Source: PXRE01 sp964435625 (GTDB lineage: Archaea; Halobacteriota; Halobacteria; Halobacteriales; PXRE01). Taken from it: DNA of 7,458 bases. The notes under the pieces are model-generated. The model was given only the letters and a program-made list of their open reading frames with translations, was not told the origin of the DNA and did no database searches. Numbering within the stretch: the stretch's first letter is position 1; each line of letters opens with the position of its first letter. Of this stretch, positions 1 through 6,077 are shown one piece after another. Both the position numbers and the translations under genes were made by a program. The DNA is taken from positions 1 through 7,458 of the forward strand of contig CAYTAG010000172.1 in the NCBI GenBank assembly GCA_964435625.1, written 5' to 3'.

Positions 1-108
1 CATCCCCCACAACCGCAGAGGGTCGCGCATCCCCCACAACCGCAGAGGGTCGCGCATCCCCCACAACCGCAGAGGGTCGCGCATCCCGGACGGCCGCAGG
101 GGCGGCGC
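1..108. repeat. 27-bp tandem repeat array (3 exact copies + 1 decayed)
   Basis: Three identical 27-bp units lie head to tail (1-27, 28-54, 55-81), each starting catcccccac and ending gggtcgcg. The exact period continues to base 87. A fourth unit (82-108) matches at roughly 16 of 27 positions. The array touches the window edge, so it may extend upstream. There are no spacers between units. Because 27 is a multiple of 3, all forward frames stay open through the array (for example HPPQPQRVA repeated in frame 1, which runs to a TGA at 178-180), but none looks like a haloarchaeal protein. It could be an intergenic minisatellite or the repetitive tail of an upstream ORF. Confidence 0.9.
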
Positions 109-141
109 CCGACACTTGCTCTCGTCGATCCGGTGGCGCAC

Positions 142-150
142 AAAACTTAT
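142..150 (+). promoter_or_regulatory. TATA-like box of the lipoprotein gene
   Basis: The AT-rich stretch aaaacttat sits in otherwise GC-rich DNA, centred about 31 bases before the ATG at 177. This spacing fits an archaeal TATA box serving a leaderless or nearly leaderless transcript. No Shine-Dalgarno-like sequence precedes the ATG, which agrees with that reading. The call rests on spacing and composition only. Confidence 0.5.
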
Positions 151-176
151 GTCGCCGGTGTGCCGAGGTTCGCCCG

Positions 177-1172
177 ATGAGCCCCTCCCGGCGGATCGCC
201 ATCCGGCTGTCCGGCGCGGCGCTCGCGACGACGCTGGCCGGCTGTTCGGTCTCGACGTTGCTCGGCGAGGACGTCAGGTACTCGATCATGAGCCGGCCGC
301 GGGGCGGGACCACGCTCGAAGACCTCTTCGCCTGGGAGCCGTCGGGCGGGCAACTCCACGTCCGGGAGCACGGCGAGGACCTCGCCGCGGAACTGCTCGA
401 AACGGGGCGGCTGGTGACCGAAGCCCAGCCAATCGGCCCCTACGACCCGGACGGCCAGCCCCCGCCGGCGTACGCCGAACACGACGGAGCCTACTACCGG
501 GTCCGCGTGACCGACGTCGAGGACGTCTCGCTCGACCGCTGGGAGTTCTGGTTCGAGCCGGTCGAGGGGGCGCCCGCGGGCGTCGACCCGGTCGAGGAGC
601 CGACCGAGGGGCGCTCGGCGCTCGATTCGGCGATCATCGAACGGGCAATCGGCGACGCAATCGGGGCGGTCGTCGCCGACGAGGACCCCGGGGCCGCCCC
701 CCACGGAGAGCGCGGCGTCGTCTTCTTCGACCCCCTCGACCCCGACGACAGCGACCTCGTCCCCGAGCCGCCGTTCGAGTACGTCCGGGTCGATCCCGAC
801 ACGGAGTTCCTCGACGAGGCGCAAACCCTGCGCGCACACGCCGACGCGGGGACGGTCGACGCGCGACGGTACGTCCACGAAACCGAACGGGTCGCGGACT
901 CCCGGGAGCGATTGCGGGCGATCCTTGCCGACCACGTCGACGCCAGCTTCGCCCGCGGGGGCGAGGGCGTCGACGTCGTCGCCTCGATCACCGACGGCGG
1001 AAGCTACAGCGAACGGGCGCCCCTCTCGGAGTCGTTCGAGCGCCTGCTCGACCGGCTCGGGAGCGACGATCCGTCGGCGCCGGCGCAGGGCGCCGACGCC
1101 AGGACCTGGCGACGGAGCTTCGAGTTCGCCGGGGACTACTACCACGCGACGGTCCGTGCCAGAAGCGGGTGA
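177..1172 (+). CDS. Tat-exported lipoprotein of unknown function
   Basis: The 331-residue protein begins with a twin-arginine signal: SRR at residues 4-6, a short hydrophobic stretch to about residue 20, then the lipobox LAGC ending in Cys23, the only cysteine. This predicts folded export by Tat, lipid attachment at Cys23 and anchoring on the outer face of the membrane, the usual route for haloarchaeal lipoproteins. The mature part is strongly acidic, with Asp/Glu/Pro-rich segments around residues 130-150 and 180-205. It has no transmembrane helix, binding motif or catalytic signature that I recognise. Aromatic-rich strands (AYYRVRV near 106-112 and DYYHATV near the C-terminus) hint that two similar domains may be present, but the similarity is weak. 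The start is set by the Tat signal and a TATA-like box about 31 bases upstream. The gene converges with the phospholipase-like gene. No function can be assigned. Confidence 0.85.
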   Translation: MSPSRRIAIRLSGAALATTLAGCSVSTLLGEDVRYSIMSRPRGGTTLEDLFAWEPSGGQLHVREHGEDLAAELLETGRLVTEAQPIGPYDPDGQPPPAYAEHDGAYYRVRVTDVEDVSLDRWEFWFEPVEGAPAGVDPVEEPTEGRSALDSAIIERAIGDAIGAVVADEDPGAAPHGERGVVFFDPLDPDDSDLVPEPPFEYVRVDPDTEFLDEAQTLRAHADAGTVDARRYVHETERVADSRERLRAILADHVDASFARGGEGVDVVASITDGGSYSERAPLSESFERLLDRLGSDDPSAPAQGADARTWRRSFEFAGDYYHATVRARSG

Positions 1173-1211
1173 GCGCGGCCCATCCCGGGGGCGTGGACCG
1201 CCACTCCCTGC

Positions 1212-2516
1212 TTACTTCTCGTATAGCTGGTTGACCAGCGCGTGCGCGTAGCCGTGGCCCCAGGCCAGGCAGTTCGCGGTGAGTTCGTCGAGGTCGTTCC
1301 GGTCGCTGCTGCTGGACCAGTCGGCGGGGTTGGTCCCGTTGTCCAGCATGAGGTGGAACACCTCGTAGGAGTAGTCGTTGCTCTTCTCGGCGCAGTTCTG
1401 GACGACGCTGACGGGGTCGCTGTTGTAGACGTAGATGCCGTCGTAGTCGTCGAGGAACTCCTTGCCCGAGGTGAGGTTCCGCGAGACGTAGTTCTCGTAC
1501 CCGTAGTGTTCGTCCGTGTACGGGTCGATCACGGCACAGCCGTCCCAGTCACAGTGGAGACCGAGGTTCGCCTGCTCGATCCCCATGCCGCTGTGGAGGG
1601 GGACGGACACGTCCTGCACGTAGTGCAGGGCCCGACCGAGGTGCTCGCGCCGGATGTAGTAGTCGTTTTGCTGGGCCAGGTCCATCTCGTGCTCGCAGTA
1701 CCACGGGGCCGCGCCGATCCCGTTGAACTCGATGGAGACGCCGGACATCTCGTAGGAGTAGTAGTTGGGATCGTAGTAGTGGCCGTAGTGGTGGGCGAAC
1801 TCGTCGAGACCCTGCTCGATCTTGTCCTTGACCCAGTTCGGCATGGCCCACGAGCCCGGGAAGACGTCCGCCGAACAGCCGTCGCAGGGTTCGTCGTCCG
1901 GGTCGTCGGAGTGGGAGGCGACGTCCTCGACCTGGTAGTCGTACATGTCGAACATGTCGCAGGTCTTCTCGGACATGTCGAGGTGGTTCGAGCCGTTCCA
2001 CTGGGCGGAGACGTCGTCGCTCTCGCTGGCGTAGCCGCGACGGACGGCCCTGGCGGCGGCGGTGAACGCCTCGTCTTCGTCGTCGTCGGCCGTGCCCCTC
2101 GCCCGGTTGGCCGCCAGCGAGAAGACGGTGTCGTTGCCGTCGCGACGCCGCGTCACCGGGTACGTCCGCCAGGCGTCCTTGAGGAACGCCCGGACGTCGT
2201 CCTTCCGGCGGTCGGGTTCGTCGGAGGCGTCGACGAGTTCGAGCAGGCGGTCCTTGCCGACGGTCAACAGGTAGTAGTACGGCGTGATGCCCCGGACCGA
2301 GTCGTCGACCCGCATCGTCCCCCGGTCGGGATAGGGGAGTTCGCCCTCGACCGTCTCGCCCTCGTCGGCGGCGGCCACCTGGCCGGCGGTCCCGGCGGCG
2401 ACCCCGAGACAGACGCCGGTGGTCGCTTTCAGCAGCCGTCGTCGACCGAACGCGTTCGATGCACCGTTGTCGTTGGTACCTCTGACCACCTCACGAAGGT
2501 TAATCCCCTGAACCAT
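1212..2516 (-). CDS. Secreted zinc-dependent phospholipase C / P1-nuclease-like enzyme
   Basis: The 434-residue protein has a Tat signal (GRRRLLKATTG at 24-34, likely cleavage near Ala50). Its C-terminal half carries the zinc-ligand pattern of the zinc phospholipase C / S1-P1 nuclease superfamily: Trp173 and His178; an Asp near 204-205; His246 in GHYYDP (compare HFWDP of clostridial alpha-toxin); His298, Asp302 and His308 in HYVQDVSVPLH; then His337 and Glu341 (HxxxE). Known members hydrolyse phosphodiester bonds in phospholipids or nucleic acids with three zinc ions. The final Glu and the GHYYDP segment favour the phospholipase C branch, but the substrate is not settled. Eight cysteines (186, 211, 214, 274, 322, 327, 375, 416) suggest disulfides outside the cell. 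Residues about 51-172 are an acidic extension, possibly a propeptide. I chose Met at 2516 because a TATA box lies 27 bases upstream and the signal follows directly; the longer reading from 2690 would place the promoter inside the gene. Confidence 0.8.
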   Translation of the reverse strand: MVQGINLREVVRGTNDNGASNAFGRRRLLKATTGVCLGVAAGTAGQVAAADEGETVEGELPYPDRGTMRVDDSVRGITPYYYLLTVGKDRLLELVDASDEPDRRKDDVRAFLKDAWRTYPVTRRRDGNDTVFSLAANRARGTADDDEDEAFTAAARAVRRGYASESDDVSAQWNGSNHLDMSEKTCDMFDMYDYQVEDVASHSDDPDDEPCDGCSADVFPGSWAMPNWVKDKIEQGLDEFAHHYGHYYDPNYYSYEMSGVSIEFNGIGAAPWYCEHEMDLAQQNDYYIRREHLGRALHYVQDVSVPLHSGMGIEQANLGLHCDWDGCAVIDPYTDEHYGYENYVSRNLTSGKEFLDDYDGIYVYNSDPVSVVQNCAEKSNDYSYEVFHLMLDNGTNPADWSSSSDRNDLDELTANCLAWGHGYAHALVNQLYEK

Positions 2517-2538
2517 AAATTTAATTAATAGAATTTCG

Positions 2539-2548
2539 ATATATTTAG
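2539..2548 (-). promoter_or_regulatory. TATA box of the phospholipase-like gene
   Basis: Read on the minus strand the sequence is ctaaatatat, a near-ideal haloarchaeal TATA box, within an AT-rich island (about 2514-2548) that contrasts sharply with the surrounding GC-rich DNA. Its centre is 27 bases upstream of the ATG at 2516, so transcription should begin at or next to the start codon. The remainder of the 197-bp divergent spacer up to mutL is GC-rich and holds no gene that I can support. Confidence 0.75.
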
Positions 2549-2700
2549 CCGGAGGACGTCGACGGGCGACGTGGGCCGGTGCTCGTCGGTCCGAGCGCGT
2601 CGGGGGCCGCCAGGGCGCGCTGGCAGGCCGGGTCGTGGCCACCGGGGCGCCGTTGGACACACTCATAGGGGTTCGCTCCGTACCGGTCACGAACGGCGCT

Positions 2701-2704
2701 GGAG
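2701..2704 (+). promoter_or_regulatory. Possible ribosome binding site of mutL
   Basis: GGAG lies nine bases before the mutL ATG at 2714. No convincing TATA box sits 25-30 bases upstream of that ATG. A weak AT-containing stretch (acactcatag, about 2659-2668) would give a leader of roughly 20-25 bases, which fits use of this site, but both assignments are tentative. Confidence 0.35.
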
Positions 2705-2713
2705 CCGACCAAG

Positions 2714-4837
2714 ATGACCGACGCGACCGACATCCGCCAGCTCGACGAGGACACGGTATCGCGCATCGCCGCCGGGGAGGTGATCGAGCGGCCGGCCTCC
2801 GTCGTGAAGGAACTGATCGAGAACAGCCTCGACGCCGACGCCGACCGCGTCGAGGTCGCCGTCGAGCGCGGCGGCAAGGACCTCGTGCGCGTCCGCGACG
2901 ACGGCGTCGGTATGACCGACGAGGCCGTCCGGACGGCCGTCCGCCAGCACACCACCTCGAAGATCCGCGACGCCGGGGACCTGGACGGCGTCGCCACCCT
3001 GGGCTTCCGGGGGGAGGCCCTGCACACCATCGGCGCCGTCTCCAGGCTGACGATCCGCACCAAACCGCGGGGCGGCGATCGCGGGACCGAACTCCGGATG
3101 GAGGGCGGCGACGTGGTCGCCGTCGAGCCGACGGGCTGTCCGGAGGGCACCACCGTTGAGGTGACCGACCTGTTCTACAACACCCCGGCGCGCGAGAAGT
3201 ACCTCAAGCAGGACCGCACGGAGTTCGCCCGCGTCAACGACGTCGTCACCCGGTACGCGCTGGCGAACCCGGACGTGGCGGTCTCGCTGGAACACGACGG
3301 CCGCGAGGTGTTCGCCACCACGGGCCAGGGCGACCTCCGGGCGGCGATCCTCGCGGTGTACGGCCGCGAAGTCGCCGAGGAGATGATCCCGGTCGAAGCG
3401 GACCTGCCGGACGACGCCGCCCCCCTCGACGGCGACGCTCTCGCCGACGGCCCCCTCGACGGAATCGCGGGCTTCGTCAGCCATCCGGAGACGACCCGCA
3501 GCAGCCGGGACTACGTCTCGACGTTCGTCAACGGCCGGTGGGTACGGTCGGGCGCGGCCCGCGAGGCGGTCGTCGAAGCCTACGGGAACCAACTGGCGGC
3601 CGACCGCTACCCGTTCGCCGTCCTCTTCCTGGACGTGCCCGCCGACGCGGTGGACGTCAACGTCCATCCCCGGAAGATGGAGGTCAGGTTCGCGGACGAG
3701 ACGGGGTTGCGCGAGCAGGTCGAGACGGCAGTCCACGAGGCGCTGCTTGACCACGGCCTGCTGCGCTCGTCGGCGCCGCGGGGCCGCTCGGCCCCCGACG
3801 AGGCCGAGGTACGGCCGGCGGCGAGCGAGGCCGACGAGAAACGACCGGACGAGTCGACCGGAGCGACGACCGGCGAGTCCGGGGTGGCCGGCGCGTCCGC
3901 CGATTCGCCCGTCGGTGACGCGTCCGCCGGGTCGTCGCCCGGTAGGGCGTCCACTGGCCCGTCGTCCCGCGGTTCGTCCGACGACTCGTCGTCCGGCGGC
4001 GCGGCCGACCGGTCGCCAGCGGGCGACGCCTCCGGCGGGTCGACGGCCGGAGGCGCGACCCGACGGGTCGCGCCGGAGGACCGAACGGCCGGGTCGGCGT
4101 CCGGTGGTTCGACCGACGGGTCGACGCCCCGGAGCGCAGCCCACGGACCGGAACCGGACCGCAAGTTCGTGGCGGGCGAACAGCGAACCCTCGACGGCGA
4201 GCCGGTCTCGACCGACCGGACGTACGAGCAGTTGCCGCGACTGCGGGTGCTCGGCCAGTACGACGACACCTACGTCGTGGCGGCGGCCCCGGACGGGCTG
4301 GTGGTGATCGACCAGCACGCCGCCGACGAGCGGGTCAACTACGAGCGCCTGCGCGAGCAGTTCGCGGACGAGGTGACGACCCAGGCGCTGGCCGACCCCG
4401 TCGAACTCGAACTCACTGCGGGGGAAGCGGCGGCGTTCGAGGACTCCCGGGAGGCGCTGGCGCGGCTCGGTTTCAGTGCGACCCGGACCGGCGACCGGAC
4501 CGTCGCGGTCCGGACCGTCCCGGCCGTGCTGGCGGACGCGCTGGACCCCGAACTCCTGCGGGACGTCCTCGCGCGGGCGATGGACGGCGAGAGCGGGGAC
4601 GAGTCCGTGGAGGCCCGCGCGGACGACCTGCTGGCGGACCTGGCGTGTTACCCCTCGGTCACGGGCAACACCTCGCTGTCGGAAGGATCGGTGCTGGACC
4701 TCCTCGCCGCACTGGACGACTGCGAGAACCCCTACGCCTGCCCGCACGGCCGGCCCGTCCTGATCCACGTCGACGACGACGAACTGGACGAGCGGTTCGA
4801 ACGGGACTACCCCGGCCACGCGGGCCGCCGGGAGTGA
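2714..4837 (+). CDS. mutL: DNA mismatch repair endonuclease MutL
   Basis: The 707-residue protein is a complete MutL. The N-terminal GHKL ATPase has IAAGEVIERPASVVKELIEN (residues 18-37; catalytic Glu33, Mg-binding Asn37), DDGVGM (62-67), and HTTSKI with LGFRGEAL (79-103). The transducer domain follows (FVNGRW 271-276, VHPRKMEVRF 318-326). Residues about 352-480 form a Ser/Gly/Ala/Asp-rich flexible linker. The C-terminal endonuclease domain has DQHA(X)2E(X)4E (533-544) and CPHGRP (676-681), the metal-binding motifs of nicking-type MutL. The usual ACR motif reads ACY (644-646). QALADP (557-562) sits where human PMS2 has QRLIAP, a likely sliding-clamp (PCNA) contact. The protein couples mismatch recognition by MutS to nicking of the new strand. 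No mutS is adjacent: upstream is the divergent phospholipase-like gene, downstream the sugar kinase. The stop codon is embedded in a hairpin array. Confidence 0.97.
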   Translation: MTDATDIRQLDEDTVSRIAAGEVIERPASVVKELIENSLDADADRVEVAVERGGKDLVRVRDDGVGMTDEAVRTAVRQHTTSKIRDAGDLDGVATLGFRGEALHTIGAVSRLTIRTKPRGGDRGTELRMEGGDVVAVEPTGCPEGTTVEVTDLFYNTPAREKYLKQDRTEFARVNDVVTRYALANPDVAVSLEHDGREVFATTGQGDLRAAILAVYGREVAEEMIPVEADLPDDAAPLDGDALADGPLDGIAGFVSHPETTRSSRDYVSTFVNGRWVRSGAAREAVVEAYGNQLAADRYPFAVLFLDVPADAVDVNVHPRKMEVRFADETGLREQVETAVHEALLDHGLLRSSAPRGRSAPDEAEVRPAASEADEKRPDESTGATTGESGVAGASADSPVGDASAGSSPGRASTGPSSRGSSDDSSSGGAADRSPAGDASGGSTAGGATRRVAPEDRTAGSASGGSTDGSTPRSAAHGPEPDRKFVAGEQRTLDGEPVSTDRTYEQLPRLRVLGQYDDTYVVAAAPDGLVVIDQHAADERVNYERLREQFADEVTTQALADPVELELTAGEAAAFEDSREALARLGFSATRTGDRTVAVRTVPAVLADALDPELLRDVLARAMDGESGDESVEARADDLLADLACYPSVTGNTSLSEGSVLDLLAALDDCENPYACPHGRPVLIHVDDDELDERFERDYPGHAGRRE

Positions 4838-4896
4838 GCGGCGGGGCTGGCTGCCGAGAGTGAGCGGCAGAGCCCGCCGCCGAGAGTGGCCGGCGG
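4825..4896. repeat. Three tandem 26-bp-spaced hairpins over the mutL stop codon
   Basis: Three hairpins repeat at an exact 26-bp period: 4825-4844, 4851-4870 and 4877-4896. Each has a perfect 6-bp stem and an 8-base loop. Stems are ccgccg/cggcgg, ctgccg/cggcag and ccgccg/cggcgg; loops are ggagtgag, agagtgag and agagtggc. In the second copy both stem arms change together (C:G to T:A), so pairing is kept. The mutL TGA (4835-4837) lies in the first loop. A decayed fourth unit, with related loop sequence gaagtaag but a broken stem, follows at about 4903-4922. This may shape the mRNA 3' end, although no T-rich tract of an archaeal terminator follows. Confidence 0.75.
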
Positions 4897-4947
4897 AACT
4901 GATCACCGGAAGTAAGGAACGGGATGCGGCGCAGGTGCGGCCGTCCC

Positions 4948-4970
4948 GGGGTAGTTGATTTAATTACCCC
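4948..4970 (+). promoter_or_regulatory. TATA box and overlapping inverted repeat upstream of the sugar kinase
   Basis: tttaatta (4959-4966) is a good haloarchaeal TATA box, centred about 27 bases before the ATG at 4989. It lies between and partly within inverted arms GGGGTA (4948-4953) and TACCCC (4965-4970), separated by 11 bases. A regulator bound to such a site would be expected to compete with TATA-binding protein, so this is a candidate repressor operator. The inverted repeat is seen directly; its function is inferred. Confidence 0.55.
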
Positions 4971-4988
4971 CCGGTTCGAAGCCCGGCT

Positions 4989-5027
4989 ATGATCGACGAC
5001 GACCGCGAACCGGGTGATCGGCCGTGA
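4989..5027 (+). CDS. Possible 12-codon leader ORF upstream of the sugar kinase
   Basis: An ATG at 4989, about 27 bases downstream of the TATA box, opens a 12-codon ORF encoding MIDDDREPGDRP. Its TGA (5025-5027) overlaps the GTG start of the kinase (5024-5026) as GTGA, the usual geometry of translational coupling. The peptide is acidic, like haloarchaeal coding sequence, but is too short for composition to prove anything. If transcription starts at 4989, this would be translated as a leaderless ORF and ribosomes could reinitiate on the kinase. The alternative is a 35-base untranslated leader whose ATG is incidental. Confidence 0.35.
   Translation: MIDDDREPGDRP
5013..5019 (+). promoter_or_regulatory. 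Shine-Dalgarno sequence of the sugar kinase
   Basis: GGTGATC is complementary to the GATCACC core near the 3' end of haloarchaeal 16S rRNA and ends four bases before the GTG at 5024. It supports GTG as the kinase start and indicates a leadered message here, unlike the leaderless genes elsewhere in the window. Confidence 0.55.
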
Positions 5028-5977
5028 CCGACCTGGTCACGTTCGGGGAAGGGCTGTTGCGGCTGTCGCCGCCGGACAACGAGCGCCTGGAAACCGCCCG
5101 CCGGTTCGACGTCCGGGTCGGCGGCGCCGAGGCGAACGTCGCCGTCGCGGCCGAGCGGCTGGGCGTCGAATCCGCGTGGGTATCGAAGGTGCCGGACACG
5201 CCGCTGGGCGACCGCCTGGTCAACGAACTCCGGGGGTACGGCGTCGCCCCCGAGGTGGTCTGGAGCGACGAAGGTCGCCAGGGGCTGTACTACCTGGAGC
5301 ACGCGGGCCAGCCCCGCGGGACGACCGTCTACTACGACCGCGAGGACGCCGCCGTCACAACCGCCACGGCCGAGGAACTGCCGACCGACGCCATCGAGTC
5401 CGCCCGGGCGTTCTTCACGACGGGAATCACGCCCGCGCTGTCGAACCGCGCCGCTGAGGCGACCGCCAACCTGCTGTCCATCGCGAAGAACTCGGGCACG
5501 AAGACGGTCTTCGACGTGAACTACCGGTCGAAGCTGTGGGACCCCGACCGCGCCCGCGCGATGTTGACGAAACTGTTCCCGGCGGTGGACGTGCTGGTGA
5601 CCGCCACCCGCGACGCCCGGAGCGTCCTGCAACTGGAGGGCGACCCCCGGCGGATCGCCCACAGCCTCGCCTCGAAGTGGGAGTTCGGCACCGTCGTCGT
5701 CACCCGCAGCGACAGCGGCGCGCTCGCGCTGCACGACGGCGTCGTCCACGACCAGGAGGCCTTCGAGACGGAGACGGCCGACCCCGTCGGGACCGGCGAC
5801 GCCTTCTCCGGCGCGTTCGTCGCCCGGCGGCTTGCGGGCGACGGCGTGCAGGAGGCGCTGGCGCAGGCCAACGCGGCGGCGGCGCTGAAGCGGACGATTC
5901 CCGGCGACCTGGCGACGATTTCGCTGGAGGAGGTGCGGGAGGTCGTCGAGACTGCCGGTGAGGACAGCGACATCTCG
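5024..5977 (+). CDS. kdgK: PfkB-family sugar kinase, probable 2-keto-3-deoxygluconate kinase (3' end lost in gap)
   Basis: 318 residues are visible before the run of N. The protein is a ribokinase/PfkB-fold kinase: VGGAEANVAVAAERLG (residues 32-47) matches the N-terminal signature, and DPVGTGDAFSGAF (253-265) is the C-terminal signature with anion-hole Gly256/Gly258 and catalytic base Asp259. YYDRED (103-108) and FDVNYRSKLW (163-172) resemble substrate-side segments of KDG kinases. Such enzymes phosphorylate 2-keto-3-deoxygluconate (in some haloarchaea also the galactonate analogue) to KDPG with ATP, in the cytoplasmic semi-phosphorylative Entner-Doudoroff route. I recall a kdgK gene close to mutL in Haloferax volcanii, which would support the assignment, but have not verified it. 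Family members end near this length, so only a few residues and the stop are probably missing. The GTG start is favoured by the upstream GGTGATC and by the conserved opening TDLVTFGE. Confidence 0.85.
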
Positions 5978-6077
5978 NNNNNNNNNNNNNNNNNNNNNNN
6001 NNNNNNNNNNNNNNNNNNNNNNNNNNNNNNNNNNNNNNNNNNNNNNNNNNNNNNNNNNNNNNNNNNNNNNNNNNNNN
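5978..6077. other. Assembly gap (100 N)
   Basis: Exactly 100 consecutive N, a length conventionally used for gaps of unknown size. The two flanks were joined by scaffolding, so true distance is unknown. The hidden bases must contain at least the kinase stop codon and the C-terminal part of the convergent antitoxin-like gene. Any reading frame running through the gap is artificial. Confidence 0.98.

Noticed and set aside
1..108. CRISPR array
   Set aside because: The units are directly abutting 27-bp repeats with no unique spacers, and no cas genes are visible.
147..1145. 332-codon minus-strand ORF opposite the lipoprotein
   Set aside because: No signal, domain or promoter; the plus strand has a Tat lipobox signal and acidic composition.
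1242..2528. 428-codon plus-strand ORF opposite the phospholipase-like gene
   Set aside because: It is Val-rich with low complexity, typical of an antisense frame of an Asp/Tyr-rich gene; the opposite strand has a signal peptide and catalytic motifs.
2517..2690. N-terminal extension of the phospholipase-like gene to an ATG at 2690
   Set aside because: It would place the strong TATA box inside the coding sequence and put 58 Pro/Arg-rich residues before the Tat signal.
4825..4896. Classic intrinsic terminator
   Set aside because: The hairpins are not followed by a T-tract, and archaeal termination relies mainly on T-rich sequence.
2687..4906. 739-codon minus-strand ORF opposite mutL
   Set aside because: It is a GC-driven shadow of mutL: Arg/Gly-rich, non-acidic, with no recognisable domain.
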